Of a DNA stretch of 64,000 nucleotides, positions 21,280 to 29,779 are shown in pieces. The stretch lies in assembly GCA_016716435.1 (NCBI GenBank), contig JADJWI010000004.1, forward strand, positions 143,459 through 207,458. The letters run 5' to 3'. Source of the DNA: Acidobacteriota bacterium (GTDB lineage: Bacteria > Acidobacteriota > Blastocatellia > Pyrinomonadales > Pyrinomonadaceae). The notes below the pieces were generated by a model. It worked only from the letters and a program-made list of their open reading frames with translations. It searched no databases and was not told the DNA's origin. Every line of letters begins with the position of its first letter. Position 1 is the stretch's first letter. The position numbers and the translations under genes were made by a program.

Positions 21280-21831
21280 TTATTGAAATGGTTCGCCACT
21301 AATTGTGTTGACAAAATCGTTAGGCGATTCGAACATACCCGAACTCAAATCGAGTAGATTTCTGCTGACAAGCCCTTCATCGACCCAAGAAATGTGTACC
21401 GTTGCAAAATCCGCCTGTCCACCAACTCGAAGAAGTGCCCAATGATGGTTAGACTCCGCTCGTCTTGGAAAGCGTGAAACAACACCTTTCCTCTCTAACG
21501 ATTTGTCAACGCCATCCGTCACAGAATTAACGAGGTTCTCAGTCTCGATATCTCTAACGAAGACCAATTCGGGGTCTTTCTTCATCAGGAAGTCACGCAA
21601 TATCGCCATTCGTCGGGCGAATTCCTTCTCATCCACATTGTTTCTAAGCTGCTGTGAAGAATGCTCATACAGCGATGCATAATCTGCGTAAACCAGACTG
21701 TCACGAAATTCTGCAATTACTCGTTCATCGTTCCGCAAATACGCCCGAGCTCCAAACAATAAGAGAACGGTGATCGCAAAAACCGCCGTTAAAGCAATCA
21801 ATATCCGAAAGAATGTGCGGCTTCCTCTCAT
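21280..21831 (-). CDS. Membrane-anchored protein of unknown function
   Basis: A 183-residue protein with one N-terminal membrane helix (about 10-28, after MRGSRTFFR) and a soluble remainder. The soluble part has an alpha-helical start (AEFRDSLVYADYASLYEH) and then beta-rich sequence, which suggests a small cystatin/NTF2-like fold, but I do not recognise a family. It is probably anchored in the inner membrane facing the periplasm. It is upstream of and close to the LarA-like gene. Confidence 0.6.
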   Translation of the reverse strand: MRGSRTFFRILIALTAVFAITVLLLFGARAYLRNDERVIAEFRDSLVYADYASLYEHSSQQLRNNVDEKEFARRMAILRDFLMKKDPELVFVRDIETENLVNSVTDGVDKSLERKGVVSRFPRRAESNHHWALLRVGGQADFATVHISWVDEGLVSRNLLDLSSGMFESPNDFVNTISGEPFQ

Positions 21832-21949
21832 ACCCTTTGTCAGAACCTTACCGAGTCGAGCGTCTTACGCAAACCCGAGAATAGTGCGACCATTCGTCAC
21901 TATTTACTTTGATATTCAAAACCCGAAAACTCCGCCATTTTTCCAGCGC

Positions 21950-22062
21950 TCTTTTTTGTGTCTTTTGTGTTCCTTGTCTGTGTCTTCTGTGTCCCTTTCT
22001 GTGGTTTCTGTGCTTTCTGTGGTTAACATCTTTTGAACACAGAATGCACAGAAACAAGACAC
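21950..22062. repeat. CACAGA hairpin repeat, left of the GxxExxY gene
   Basis: A run of TCTGTG/TTTGTG words (21957-22021) is followed, after a loop, by GAACACAGAATGCACAG and AGACAC words (22034-22062), forming a long imperfect hairpin. It abuts the 3' end of the GxxExxY gene and resembles the four copies on the other side. Confidence 0.75.
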
Positions 22063-22070
22063 CAAAAAAA

Positions 22071-22496
22071 TCAGACGATCAATCGTTTCTTTTCCAAAAA
22101 TCTTGGGTGTCCAAAGTTGAAAAGAAGCCCTACCCTCAACTGACCCGCTTTCAAATAGTTGATCACCTGAGACCAATCAATTGTCGTTAATGCTCTCTCG
22201 GCTTTGAGTTCGACAATTATCTCCCCGAAGCACAAGAAATCGGCCTTGTACTGCTTCTTCAATTCACGTCCCTTGTAATCGACCTGTAGCCATTTTTCGC
22301 GTTCAAACGGAATATTTCTCAAACCAAACTCGATCTCCAATGCTTCCTGGTAAACAGGTTCGGCAAATCCAATTCCCAAGCGATGATAGACCTCCAAAGC
22401 CGCTCCGACGATCGCGTACGTTTCTTCGACAAGTATGTACTGCCCGGGTCTCGCCCCGTGCTCGTCATTCGGATGAAATCTTGTCTCTTCATTCAT
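22071..22496 (-). CDS. GxxExxY protein, PD-(D/E)XK nuclease-like
   Basis: A 141-residue protein with the defining GxxExxY motif at 43-49 (GFAEPVY) and a nuclease-like core: Asp86 in KADFLC, then Glu96-x-Lys98 in IIVELKAE. This is the beta-hairpin acid/ExK layout of the PD-(D/E)XK superfamily. The family is widespread and uncharacterised. It is the only gene inside a block of CACAGA hairpins, one copy on its 3' side and four on its 5' side, so gene and repeats may form one unit. Length is normal. It could be a nuclease acting on the hairpins or a housekeeping gene of a repeat-borne element; this is inference. Confidence 0.85.
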   Translation of the reverse strand: MNEETRFHPNDEHGARPGQYILVEETYAIVGAALEVYHRLGIGFAEPVYQEALEIEFGLRNIPFEREKWLQVDYKGRELKKQYKADFLCFGEIIVELKAERALTTIDWSQVINYLKAGQLRVGLLFNFGHPRFLEKKRLIV

Positions 22497-22511
22497 AACT
22501 AAAACCTTGGC

Positions 22512-23010
22512 CCATTCTGTGCTTTTTCTGTGTCCGAATCAGTGCATTCTGTGTTCCGTGTTTTTGAACACAGAATTCACAGAAATAAGACACAGAAAAG
22601 AAGGCGGTATCTCTAGCACTCTCCAAATTCTTTCCGTGCTCTTTCTGTGTCCTACGCAGTGCATTATGTGTTCTACGTTTTTTTGAACACAGAGAGCACA
22701 GATAAAGACACAGAAAAGAACGCCGCATCTCTAGCACTCTCCAAATTCTTTCCGTGCTCTTTCTGTGTCCTACGCAGTGCATTATGTGTTCTGTCGATTT
22801 TTGAACACAGAATACACAGATGAAGACACAGAAAACCCCGACCGCCGTCGACAAGACTGAATATCGATATATACGTCTGTTGGCACCTATAGCGTCTCAT
22901 TTGTACGATTCTCTTTACCCATTCTGTGCTCCTTCTGTGTCCTGATCCGTGATTTCTGTGTTCTGTCTCTTCTTCAACACAGAAAGCACAGATGAAGCCA
23001 AAGAAAAAGC
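22512..23010. repeat. Four CACAGA hairpin repeats in tandem
   Basis: Copies lie at about 22512-22600, 22632-22718, 22750-22835 and 22921-23006. Each has a left arm of TTCTGTG and CTGTGTCC words, TCTGTGTTC at the apex, a short T-rich loop, then GAACACAG and GACACAGAAA. Copies two and three, with the spacer ATCTCTAGCACTCTCC, are nearly identical at a period of about 118 bases. The arms translate into His/Arg/Lys-rich junk ORFs. No gene is seen here. Confidence 0.85.
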
Positions 23011-23019
23011 CGGTGTTCA

Positions 23020-23181
23020 CTATTCCCTCCCTAACACGCTGCCAATGATTGCGTCGATATTCGTCTGATCTAAATAGACCTTTTTCAAGATCACCGATAT
23101 CCGGTGTGAGTCTCGAGCAGCAACGGCAGCGTCAAATTCATTCGTTAGTCCCGCAAGATACAACCGTTCGTTAACTGTCAT
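23020..23181 (-). CDS. Small partner protein of a Phd-type antitoxin, unknown
   Basis: 53 residues from ATG 23181 (MTVNERLYLAG). The longer frame to 23235 adds sequence that overlaps the upstream gene. The start overlaps the 3' end of the Phd-like gene by 11 bases, which implies translational coupling. The sequence is helical and charged (DAAVAARDSHRISVILKKV) and does not resemble Doc, RelE, PIN or other toxins I know. It may be a toxin, a second antitoxin subunit or an accessory protein. Confidence 0.6.
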   Translation of the reverse strand: MTVNERLYLAGLTNEFDAAVAARDSHRISVILKKVYLDQTNIDAIIGSVLGRE

Positions 23182-23371
23182 CGCTGCCGCGTTTTTCTCT
23201 GTAACGGACAGAATTCCCTGGTCCTCCGATTTCAATCTGTTTCCAGTCCCGGGCCGAAACGATGACAGCCACTTCCTTCGTGCCGCGCTTGATCACTTGC
23301 GGACGACCGCTCTCGGCGAGGTCCAAGATAAGGTCTAAATTCTCTTTCGCTTCTTTAATATTGAATGACAT
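23171..23371 (-). CDS. Phd/YefM-family antitoxin
   Basis: 66 residues from ATG 23371 (MSFNIKEAKENL); the two TTG codons before it are less likely starts. The N terminus has the family pattern: an IKEAKENLDLIL helix, the GRPQVIKRGTKEVAVIVS strands, and a short charged tail. Such proteins bind operator DNA and a toxin. No classical toxin follows; only the 53-residue ORF overlapping its end. It lies just beyond the CACAGA repeat block, with the M28 peptidase gene upstream. Confidence 0.72.
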   Translation of the reverse strand: MSFNIKEAKENLDLILDLAESGRPQVIKRGTKEVAVIVSARDWKQIEIGGPGNSVRYREKRGSDDS

Positions 23372-23399
23372 CAACAAATTCGAGCGTTCTTTCGCAAAA

Positions 23400-24355
23400 C
23401 TACTTAGTCGCTTTATCGATCATCCTCACTGCTTCGACCACCGTTTCTACCGCCTTAACATAGAAGTCCTGATCGATCTTTTCGAAGTCGTCCGTTGGGC
23501 GGTGGTAGTCCGGGTGGTCTTCGACGCCGAAGTAAATGAACGGGATCTTTTCGCGGTGAAAGGCACCGTGGTCGGATTGAAACGTCCAGTCGTCGCGGCC
23601 GCTGCCGGGCGTATCGTGCCCGAGCAGGAGCTTCACCTTGGCCTTTTTCTGCACCGCCTCGAGCGCCGGTTTGAACTGCGGATAGTGATACGTCCCGGCG
23701 GCGTAAAGTTCGCCCTTTTCGCTCCGCGAGAGCATGTCCATGTTCACGTTGAGCAGGATCGCATCCTTCGCCACCGGCAAATTCGCCACAAAATGCCTCG
23801 CACCTTGCAAGCCCATTTCCTCGGCATCGAGCGCGACGAAGATCAGCGAATGCTCCGGCCGGTTCTTCTTAAAATAGGACGCGATCGCAATTAGCGCCGC
23901 CGTCCCCGAGGCGTTGTCGTCCGCTCCGTTGTAGATCTGACCGTTCTGTATGCCGACGTGGTCGTAATGCGCCGTGATGACGATAAACTTCCCTGCCTTT
24001 TCCTTCGAGCGGCCTTCGATACGCCCGATGAAATTCACACCCGTCAACTCCTCTTTCCCACGGCGGGGCATGAATTTGAATTCCTGCCGCTCGGGCTCGA
24101 TGCCGGATTGCGCATCCGCTTCGCAACGTAGTCGCGTGCCTTCACTATCAACGGCCGCTCCGGCGAACGGCCTTCGAGCTCGTCCGAGGCGAGATACTTC
24201 ACGTCCTCGAGTAATCGGCCCGCGTCAAAATACTTCGAGCTCGGCTTCGATTCCCGGTCGTTGCGTTTACCAACCGCCAACTGCGCGGGAGCCGCAACCA
24301 CCGCAACAAGCAGCAACAAAATTACCGAAGCCTTTGTTCGTAAAAATATCTTCAA
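23400..24355 (-). CDS. Exported M28 family zinc aminopeptidase (frame broken once)
   Basis: A start TTG (24355) with GAGAGG ahead of it opens a signal peptide (about 1-24). The mature part has all M28 metal ligands: HYDHVG, NGADDNASG, the LDAEEMG acid pair, NVNMDML and the final EDHPDYH. The frame breaks at about 24105-24110; adding one base restores RMRNAGIEPERQEF, so a single missing base explains it. The whole protein would have about 318 residues, normal for a single-domain M28 peptidase. It removes N-terminal residues from peptides outside the cytoplasm. Confidence 0.85.
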
Positions 24356-24376
24356 AATCTACCTCTCTGGATAAAG

Positions 24377-25050
24377 CTATTTCAGATCCAAAACCGCCCA
24401 GTCGTGCTGCCTCGCCGTCTGCTTCAAACGAAAATCGGGACACACCGCCACCGGATGGCCGACTATCGAGAGCATCGGCAGGTCCGAAATGCTGTCCGAG
24501 TAGGCGAACGATTCCGAAAGGTTTATCCCTTCCCGCTCGGCATATTCGCGTATCCACTTTGCCTTCGTCGCCGAGGCCATCACCGGCGGCAGCACCCGCC
24601 CGGTTGCATAGCCATTAACGAACTCGAGCCGGTTCGCGACGTAATCATCGATCCCGAGATACTCGACCAACCGATCGATCGTGAAATCGAGTGCACCGGT
24701 CAGCACGACCTGCCGCTGGCCGTTCTTCTTCCCTTGGGCGATCAGGTCCGGCGTCCCGGGAAAGATCGCTGGCTTTAAGACGTCTTCGAAAAGCTCCTCC
24801 GAAAAATACCGAAGACGATCCTCAGACCAGCCCTCGTAGCTGCGGAAAAAGACCTCGTTAAAAACGTTGCGCGAATAGAGGTCGGTCACGCCAAAGAACG
24901 GCAGCTTTGCCAGCGTGCTTACGCTCGCCTTCGCCGTTTGCCAAAGGCCTTGTTGGCGCGTCGAGTAAAATGCAAGCGTGTGCACGAGGTTCGTGCTGAC
25001 GAGCGTTCCTCGAGGTCGTAGAATGCCGCGGGTATTCCATTCTTGGCCAT
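24377..25050 (-). CDS. HAD-IB family phosphatase, SerB-like (frame broken once)
   Basis: From ATG 25050 (MAKNGIPAAFYDLEGT) the HAD motif I is DLEGTL with the nucleophile Asp. The Glu in place of the second Asp is common in HAD-IB proteins. Later motifs are VVLTGALD (motif II Thr), ATKAKW (Lys), and AYSDSISDLPML (motif IV acids). One G is missing at about 25008-25012; with it the frame runs to 24377 as about 224 residues. An ORF from 25558 in the lower frame has an antisense N terminus and is not the start. Likely a phosphoserine- or phospholipid-type monophosphatase. Confidence 0.82.
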
Positions 25051-25103
25051 ATCGTTCTATAATTCTAAGGTTCCTTAAATCGTAATTTCGAATATTACCA
25101 TTT

Positions 25104-25908
25104 ATGACCCCAAAATCTACCGCCGAACAAGTCAAGATCGCAGTATTGGCCGTTTTCGTAATTACATTGTGCCTACAGGCATCTTGTAGCTCAACCGCCG
25201 AAGGCGAAACTCCGGCCGGACGGCCGACTCCCGCACAGATCGCCGAGGCACGGGCCGCGGCCGAGCGCCTGTTCGCCGAGCGTACTGATCTGCCAAAGCT
25301 TCGGGAGGCGGTCCGCACGCTTTCAGACGTACGCGACCCCGAAAGCCGAGACTTTGAGATCGAGTGGACGTACGCGAAGTACAACTTCTTCCTCGGCAAG
25401 GCGGCCCCCGAAAAGGAGAAGGAAGCGATTTGGGAACGCGGCAAAACGGCGGGCCAGATCGCCGCCAGGCTTGAGCCAAACCGGCCCGAGGGCCATTTCT
25501 GGTATGGTGCCAATCTCGGCGAGCTGGCAAAGCTCAGCCCCGTTACCGTCGGCATCAAGTCGGTCGATGAGATTCAGTCCGCGATGAAACGCGTGATCGA
25601 GATCGATCCGGGCTATCAAAGTGCGAGTGCGTTCGACGCCCTTGCTCAGGTCGAACTGGCAACGCGGATGTTTGGCGACGGCTCGGCCGAAAAGGCGGTC
25701 GAGCTACTTGAAAAGGGCATCGAACCTCGGGCCCGAGAACGCCTTGCTCCGTGCGACGCTAGCCGAGGCTTACGTCTCGCTCCGCCGCTCGGCCGATGCC
25801 CGCAAACAGATCGACGCCGTGCTCGCAATGCAGCCGAACCCCAGCTACATCCCCGAACACGAAGAAGCCGTCGAAAAAGCCAAAAAACTCCTCACCCGCA
25901 TTAACTAA
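25104..25908 (+). CDS. TPR-like lipoprotein, TatT-like (frame broken once)
   Basis: About 267 residues. Residues 12-30 are hydrophobic and end in a lipobox (LQASC), so it is an exported lipoprotein. The rest is helical repeats: NRPEGHFWYGANLGELAK, then a SAMKRVIEIDPGYQSASA helix pair and a final TPR at LRATLAEAYVSL. This resembles the TatT component of some TRAP-like systems, but no TRAP genes are nearby, so the name is tentative. An extra base at about 25724-25727 shifts the last 60 codons; removing it gives a continuous TPR end at TAA 25908. Confidence 0.68.
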
Positions 25909-25952
25909 ATTGACGGCCCGCTGCTGGAGCTTGCCGGCGGCGGGCCGTCGGG

Positions 25953-26789
25953 CTAATTTCCGGTTGCGGCGCTGCTCCGGTCCTCAGCCAAGTCTTTGAC
26001 GAAAGCTTCGATCTCCTTCGCTGTCCGCTCCGGGTCTTCCCAGTGCGGGGCGTGGCCGATGCCCTCGTATGTTTCCAGCCAAGAGCCTTCGATCCCGGCA
26101 AGCAGCCGCTCCTGATCGTCGATCGAAAAGTAGGCGTCCTGATCGCCCCAGATCAAAAGCGTCCGCGCCTTAATACGCTCGAGCAGCGGCCGATGGTCGG
26201 TCTCGAGCATTGAATGGCAAGCGGCCTTCCAAACGTGCGCCGGTGCTTTCAGGCTCTCGGCAACCGCCTGTGCAAAAAACTCGTCGCTGATCGGCTTTGC
26301 GACCGTGCTCGCTTGAAACTCTGCCACAAACTCCGCCGGGATCGGGTCCGAAAGGCAGTCGATCGCCTCGGCGACGAACTGCTTCACGCCCTCATTATCC
26401 GCACAACTCGCGAAGGAACCGATCAGCACGAGCGCCGCGACCCGGTCGGGATACTCGACAGCAAAACGCTGCGCCGCAAAGCTCCCCATCGAGTGGCCGA
26501 CGATGACCGCCGCCGGGATCGCGAGAGCGTCCATCATCTCGGCGAGATCGCCGGCAAGGTCGCTCGAGCTGTAGCCCGACTCTGGTTTCGAAGCCTCGCC
26601 GTGGCCGCGTTGGGTGATCGCGATGGCCCGCAGATTCGGGTCGAGATAAGGAAAAACAAGCTCCCACGAGCGGTGCGAATCTGTAACGCCGTGGAGAAAG
26701 ATGACGGGCGTCCCCGCCGCGTCGCCCTGTTCGATATACGGGAACCGAAGCCCCGAGCGAGTAGTAACGAATTTCTCAATGAATGCCAT
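25953..26789 (-). CDS. Alpha/beta-fold hydrolase
   Basis: A 278-residue cytoplasmic alpha/beta hydrolase. The oxyanion motif is HGVTDSHRSW, the nucleophile elbow is GHSMGS, the acid is in LLIWGDQDAYF and the histidine in GIGHAPHWE. Size and motifs fit the broad esterase/haloperoxidase-like group; the substrate is unknown. It is divergent from coaD with about 110 bases between them. Confidence 0.88.
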   Translation of the reverse strand: MAFIEKFVTTRSGLRFPYIEQGDAAGTPVIFLHGVTDSHRSWELVFPYLDPNLRAIAITQRGHGEASKPESGYSSSDLAGDLAEMMDALAIPAAVIVGHSMGSFAAQRFAVEYPDRVAALVLIGSFASCADNEGVKQFVAEAIDCLSDPIPAEFVAEFQASTVAKPISDEFFAQAVAESLKAPAHVWKAACHSMLETDHRPLLERIKARTLLIWGDQDAYFSIDDQERLLAGIEGSWLETYEGIGHAPHWEDPERTAKEIEAFVKDLAEDRSSAATGN

Positions 26790-26898
26790 ATATAGAATGC
26801 CTCCGATCTCTAAAGACGCGAACCGGGCAGCGAACAGGCAATGAGACGCACGGCAAGCTTCGCTTTCGCTCGTGAATATGCGTAAAATGCAGGCTTAA

Positions 26899-27396
26899 AT
26901 GCGAAGAGCTATCTTTCCGGGTTCTTTTGACCCGCTGACCAACGGCCACCTCGACATCATCCGTCGGAGCATTCCGCTCTTTGACGAGATCGTCATTTCC
27001 GTGCTTAATAATCCGGACAAAAATCCAATGTTTACGGTCGAGGAACGCTGCGAGATGATCGGCGAGATATTGTCCGAGCTCGGCGGCAATGGCTGCCATC
27101 TGCGGGTGGCGAGCTTCTCGGGGCTGACGGCGCACTTCGCCCGCGAGATGGAGGCGACGGCGATCGTCCGCGGCATCCGGGCCGTTAGCGATTATGAATA
27201 TGAATTGCGGATGGCCCTGATGAACCGAAAGCTCGAGCCAGAGATCGAGACCGTTTTCCTGATGGCCGGCGAAGAGTATTCCTACGTCTCATCGACGCTG
27301 ATGAAGCAGGTGGTGGAACTCGGCGGCCGCGTCGAAGGCCTCATCCCCGCAACCGTAGAACGCCGCATCCGCCAAAAACTCGGCCAAACAAATTGA
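26899..27396 (+). CDS. coaD: Phosphopantetheine adenylyltransferase
   Basis: A 165-residue enzyme that adenylylates 4'-phosphopantetheine, the fourth step of coenzyme A synthesis. The N-terminal FPGSFDPLTNGHLD contains the nucleotidyltransferase TNGH motif (H17), and RGIRAVSDYEYE and the ATP-binding EYSYVSSTLMKQ are present. Length is typical. It stands alone, followed by the repeat cluster. Confidence 0.95.
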   Translation: MRRAIFPGSFDPLTNGHLDIIRRSIPLFDEIVISVLNNPDKNPMFTVEERCEMIGEILSELGGNGCHLRVASFSGLTAHFAREMEATAIVRGIRAVSDYEYELRMALMNRKLEPEIETVFLMAGEEYSYVSSTLMKQVVELGGRVEGLIPATVERRIRQKLGQTN

Positions 27397-27530
27397 ATTC
27401 CGCAAGTCCCTCGCCCGTGTCAGTAGCCCGACCGTAAGGGAGGGCTCCATTGCAGTAGCCCGCGCGTAAGCAAGGGCTTAACCTCAAACGCGGAATGAGG
27501 ATTTCGGAATTCGGAATTTGTTGCGGAAAC

Positions 27531-27580
27531 TCCCCTCCTTGTTTAGGAGGGGTGGCCGCCGCTTCGGCGGACGGGGTGGT
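27531..27580 (+). repeat. CCCTCCTT hairpin repeat, copy a
   Basis: TCCCCTCCTT-gttt-AGGAGGGG forms one hairpin, followed by GGCCGCCGC-ttc-GGCGGAC and then GGGGTGGT. The same family occurs at 27699, 31415 (reversed), 37863 and 37980. Confidence 0.8.
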
Positions 27581-27698
27581 AGAAAGTTCTGAGTCCCGCG
27601 CGTAAGCAAGTGCTCCATTGCAGAAGCCCGCGCGTAAGCAAGGGCTTAACCTCAAGTGCGGAATTCGGATTTCGGAATTCGGAATTTGTTGCGGAAAC

Positions 27699-27748
27699 TC
27701 CCCTCCTTGTTTAGGAGGGGTGGCCGCCGCTTCGGCGGACGGGGTGGT
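27699..27748 (+). repeat. CCCTCCTT hairpin repeat, copy b
   Basis: Same 50-base structure as copy a, as part of the 168-base tandem duplication. Confidence 0.8.
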
Positions 27749-27821
27749 AGAAAGTTTTGAGTCCCGCGCGTAAGCAAGGGCTCTCAATAGTGACGAGCGA
27801 AGAGTGACAAGTGACGAGTCC

Positions 27822-27892
27822 GGAATCAGGAATCCGAAATCTGGAATCTGGAGTCTGGAATCTGGAGTCTGGAATCTGGAATCTGGAATCCA
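27822..27892. repeat. Short satellite of GGAATCTGGAGTCT words
   Basis: Alternating TGGAATC and TGGAGTC units are repeated about eight times, ending immediately before the last GCCCGCGCG word and the IS element. Confidence 0.8.
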
Positions 27893-27930
27893 AAATGCAG
27901 ATGCCCGCGCGTAAGTAAGGGCTCTCAATA

Positions 27931-29146
27931 GGACCTCCCCCCTATTCTTGTTACCGATCTAAACTAGAGGATTTCGGGTTTCCTGGTAGTTTTGAACTGC
28001 CTCGTTCGGGGTCAGGCCGCACAGTGCGGAGTGCGGCCTGAATCCGTTGTAATCATCCTTGAATGCCCGGATCTTCTCGACCGCATCTTCGATCGACAGG
28101 AACCAGTTGACGTTCAGGCATTCGTCGCGAAAGCTGCCGTTGAAGGACTCGATGAAGGCGTTATCCGTGGGCTTTCCCGGCCGTGAGAAGTCCAGCGTGA
28201 CATCGTTCTCGTATGCCCAGTGGTCAAGCACCTTCGAGATGAACTCGCTGCCGTTATCGACCTGTATTCGCTTTGGCACAAGCCCTCTCGTCTGTTTGAT
28301 GCGCTCCATCACATTGACAACATCGGGGCCTTTCAAGGACTGGCCGACCTCGATCTCCAGACATTCGCGACTATAATTATCGACTAAAGTTAAGACCCGA
28401 AAACGGCTCCCGTCGAACAGCTGGTCGGCGACGAAGTCCATGCTCCAGCACTCATGCGGACCGGTAAGAACTGGCCGCTCCATTCTATGGGCCGCCGCCT
28501 TTCGCCTTCTCGGCCTCTTCCGTCTCAGGTTCAAGCCCTCTTCCTTGTATATGCGGTACGTACGCTTGTGGTTGTCCCGCCAGCCTTCACGTCTGAGAAC
28601 CGTGTGGATCCGCCAGAAACCGTATCTTACCCGCGTTTCCGCGATCTCCCTGATCCGCCGCCTCACTGCCCGGTCATCTCTCGGCCGCTCGATATACCGG
28701 AACACCTTCCGCGAGATCGCCACCACCGAACACGCCCGGCGTTCCGAGACCCAGTAAGAATCCAGCAACCACCTTACTAACTGCTTTTTCTGCTTTGCAC
28801 TCAGACACTTTTTTAACACGTCCTGCAGCATCTGCTTGTCCAAGCTCAGATCCGCCACCACCCGCTTCAACTGCAGATTCTCTTCCTCGAGCTGCCTCAA
28901 CCGCCTCAACTCCGCCGTTCCAAGTCCATCGTACTTCTTCTTCCAGTTGTAGAAAGTCGCCTCGCTCACACCCATCTTCCGGCACACCTCCGCGACTGGA
29001 ACTCCGGTCTCCGCCTGCTTTCAACGCAAACACGATCTGCTGCTCCGTAAACTTCGATCTCTTCATGGTAATTATGTCTCCTCATATTGTCATAATTACC
29101 CGGCTTCCTCTATTTTAGTTTGGTATCTTTTTTCGGGGGGAGGTCA
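27931..29146 (-). mobile_element. IS3-family insertion sequence, about 1.2 kb
   Basis: The ends are imperfect inverted repeats. The left end reads GACCTCCCCCC (27932-27942) with AAACTAGAGGA further in; the right end read inwards is TGACCTCCCCCC with AAATAGAGGA further in. One orfA/orfB transposase lies between. I see no matching direct duplication of the flanks (left ATA, right CTC), so the target duplication is lost or the element was rearranged. The right end lies inside the 3' part of the gene at 29110-29439. Confidence 0.82.
27959..29066 (-). CDS. IS3-family transposase (frame broken near the start)
   Basis: A helix-turn-helix orfA part (MKRSKFTEQQIVFALK at 29066, then EVCRKMGVSEATFYNWKK) with a leucine-zipper-like linker is followed by an rve integrase part. 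The DDE residues can be seen: WSMDFV (Asp), VDNGSEF (Asp) and FIESFNGSFRDE (Glu). An extra G at about 29020 shifts the first 17 codons relative to the rest. From there orfA and orfB are in one frame, although TTAAAAAAG, a typical slippage heptamer, is still at the junction. Total about 369 residues. With one base removed it looks complete. Confidence 0.85.
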
Positions 29147-29439
29147 CTCTTCGGATTGCTAGGGCCTGGAATGTTCTTGAGGATAGTTACAACATCCTCT
29201 TCAAAGTGAAGCAGGTTTGGGTACGAACTAACGTCAGAATTTGTGACTTGGAAATCCTGTTTTCCATTTAGCTCATCAAGTTTAGAGGTCTTAGGATTAC
29301 CCGGTAACTCGTTGCTGCTCACCGCTTGCAATATTGTTTCGCGGAACGATTCGATCTGCTCTTTAACAAACGACTCCGAGCCAGATATTTCAAAAGTTGC
29401 TCCGTCGCGGTTGATTAGAATTCTAGCGGGTTCACTCAT
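29110..29439 (-). pseudogene. Unknown protein truncated by the IS element
   Basis: AAGGAG and ATG 29439 start a soluble protein (MSEPARILINRDGATFEI). After about 99 native residues it runs into the IS inverted repeat: the last 11 residues (DLPPKKDTKLK) are encoded by the IS end. I see no continuation on the far side of the IS. The N-terminal pattern (short beta strands, then SFVKEQIESFRETI) is unknown to me. Confidence 0.65.
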
Positions 29440-29779
29440 GTGGGCTAATCTCCTTTCTTGTCGTTAAAATTTTACCTAGATCTCGATTCGAGCGAAATAC
29501 TACAATAAAAAATGATAAATAAAAAATGGGCGGCAATCCGATTGTCAATAGCTTCTCGTCTGCTCGACATCGGTGGGTAACATTATCTGTTGCGCTAAAA
29601 AGAAAAGAGCCAAAGATAGCAAAGGAGTCATGCTTCGACGTACTAGGATGTTCGGAACAAGATCACACTTGTCACAATGCTGATGCCCTCCGAGTTGCGA
29701 CACTCGCGTTGAGATCGCGGTTGAAAGGAATTCGGCTGTTGCGGAAAGAAATATTCTTGCGCCACTGACAAACCGGTCT
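29440..29779. other. No gene recognised (340 bases)
   Basis: An AT-richer stretch between the truncated gene and the HrgA-like gene. ORFs on both strands (for example 29545-29874 minus) have unconvincing composition and overlap the HrgA-like gene. It probably holds the promoter of the truncated gene and transferred or decayed DNA. Confidence 0.4.

Larger units (their letters stand above)
27459..27782. repeat. Tandem duplication of a 168-base unit
   Basis: 27459-27614 and 27627-27782 are nearly identical, with only a few substitutions and a constant offset of 168 bases. Each unit carries the CCCGCGCG word and one CCCTCCTT hairpin. Confidence 0.8.
27420..27925. repeat. Intergenic repeat cluster (three repeat types)
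   Basis: This 500-base stretch has no gene. It contains about six copies of a short hairpin word like GCCCGCGCGTAAGCAAGGGC (for example near 27459, 27596, 27627, 27764 and 27903), two copies of the CCCTCCTT hairpin (27531-27580 and 27699-27748), and a short satellite at its right end. ORFs through it are translated repeats. Confidence 0.85.

Noticed and set aside
22512..23010. A CRISPR array
   Set aside because: The units are long palindromic hairpins with irregular spacing and no unique spacers, and there are no cas genes.
22489..23020. Two minus-strand ORFs with His/Lys/Thr-Gln repeats
   Set aside because: They are translations of the CACAGA hairpins and have no start signals; the repeats explain them fully.
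24377..25558. A 393-codon HAD protein starting at 25558
   Set aside because: The first 170 codons are antisense to the TatT-like lipoprotein gene; the HAD motif starts at ATG 25050 after correcting one missing base.
27341..27928. A 195-codon ORF downstream of coaD
   Set aside because: It is made of the GCCCGCGCG words, hairpin copies and satellite, and overlaps the end of coaD on the opposite strand.
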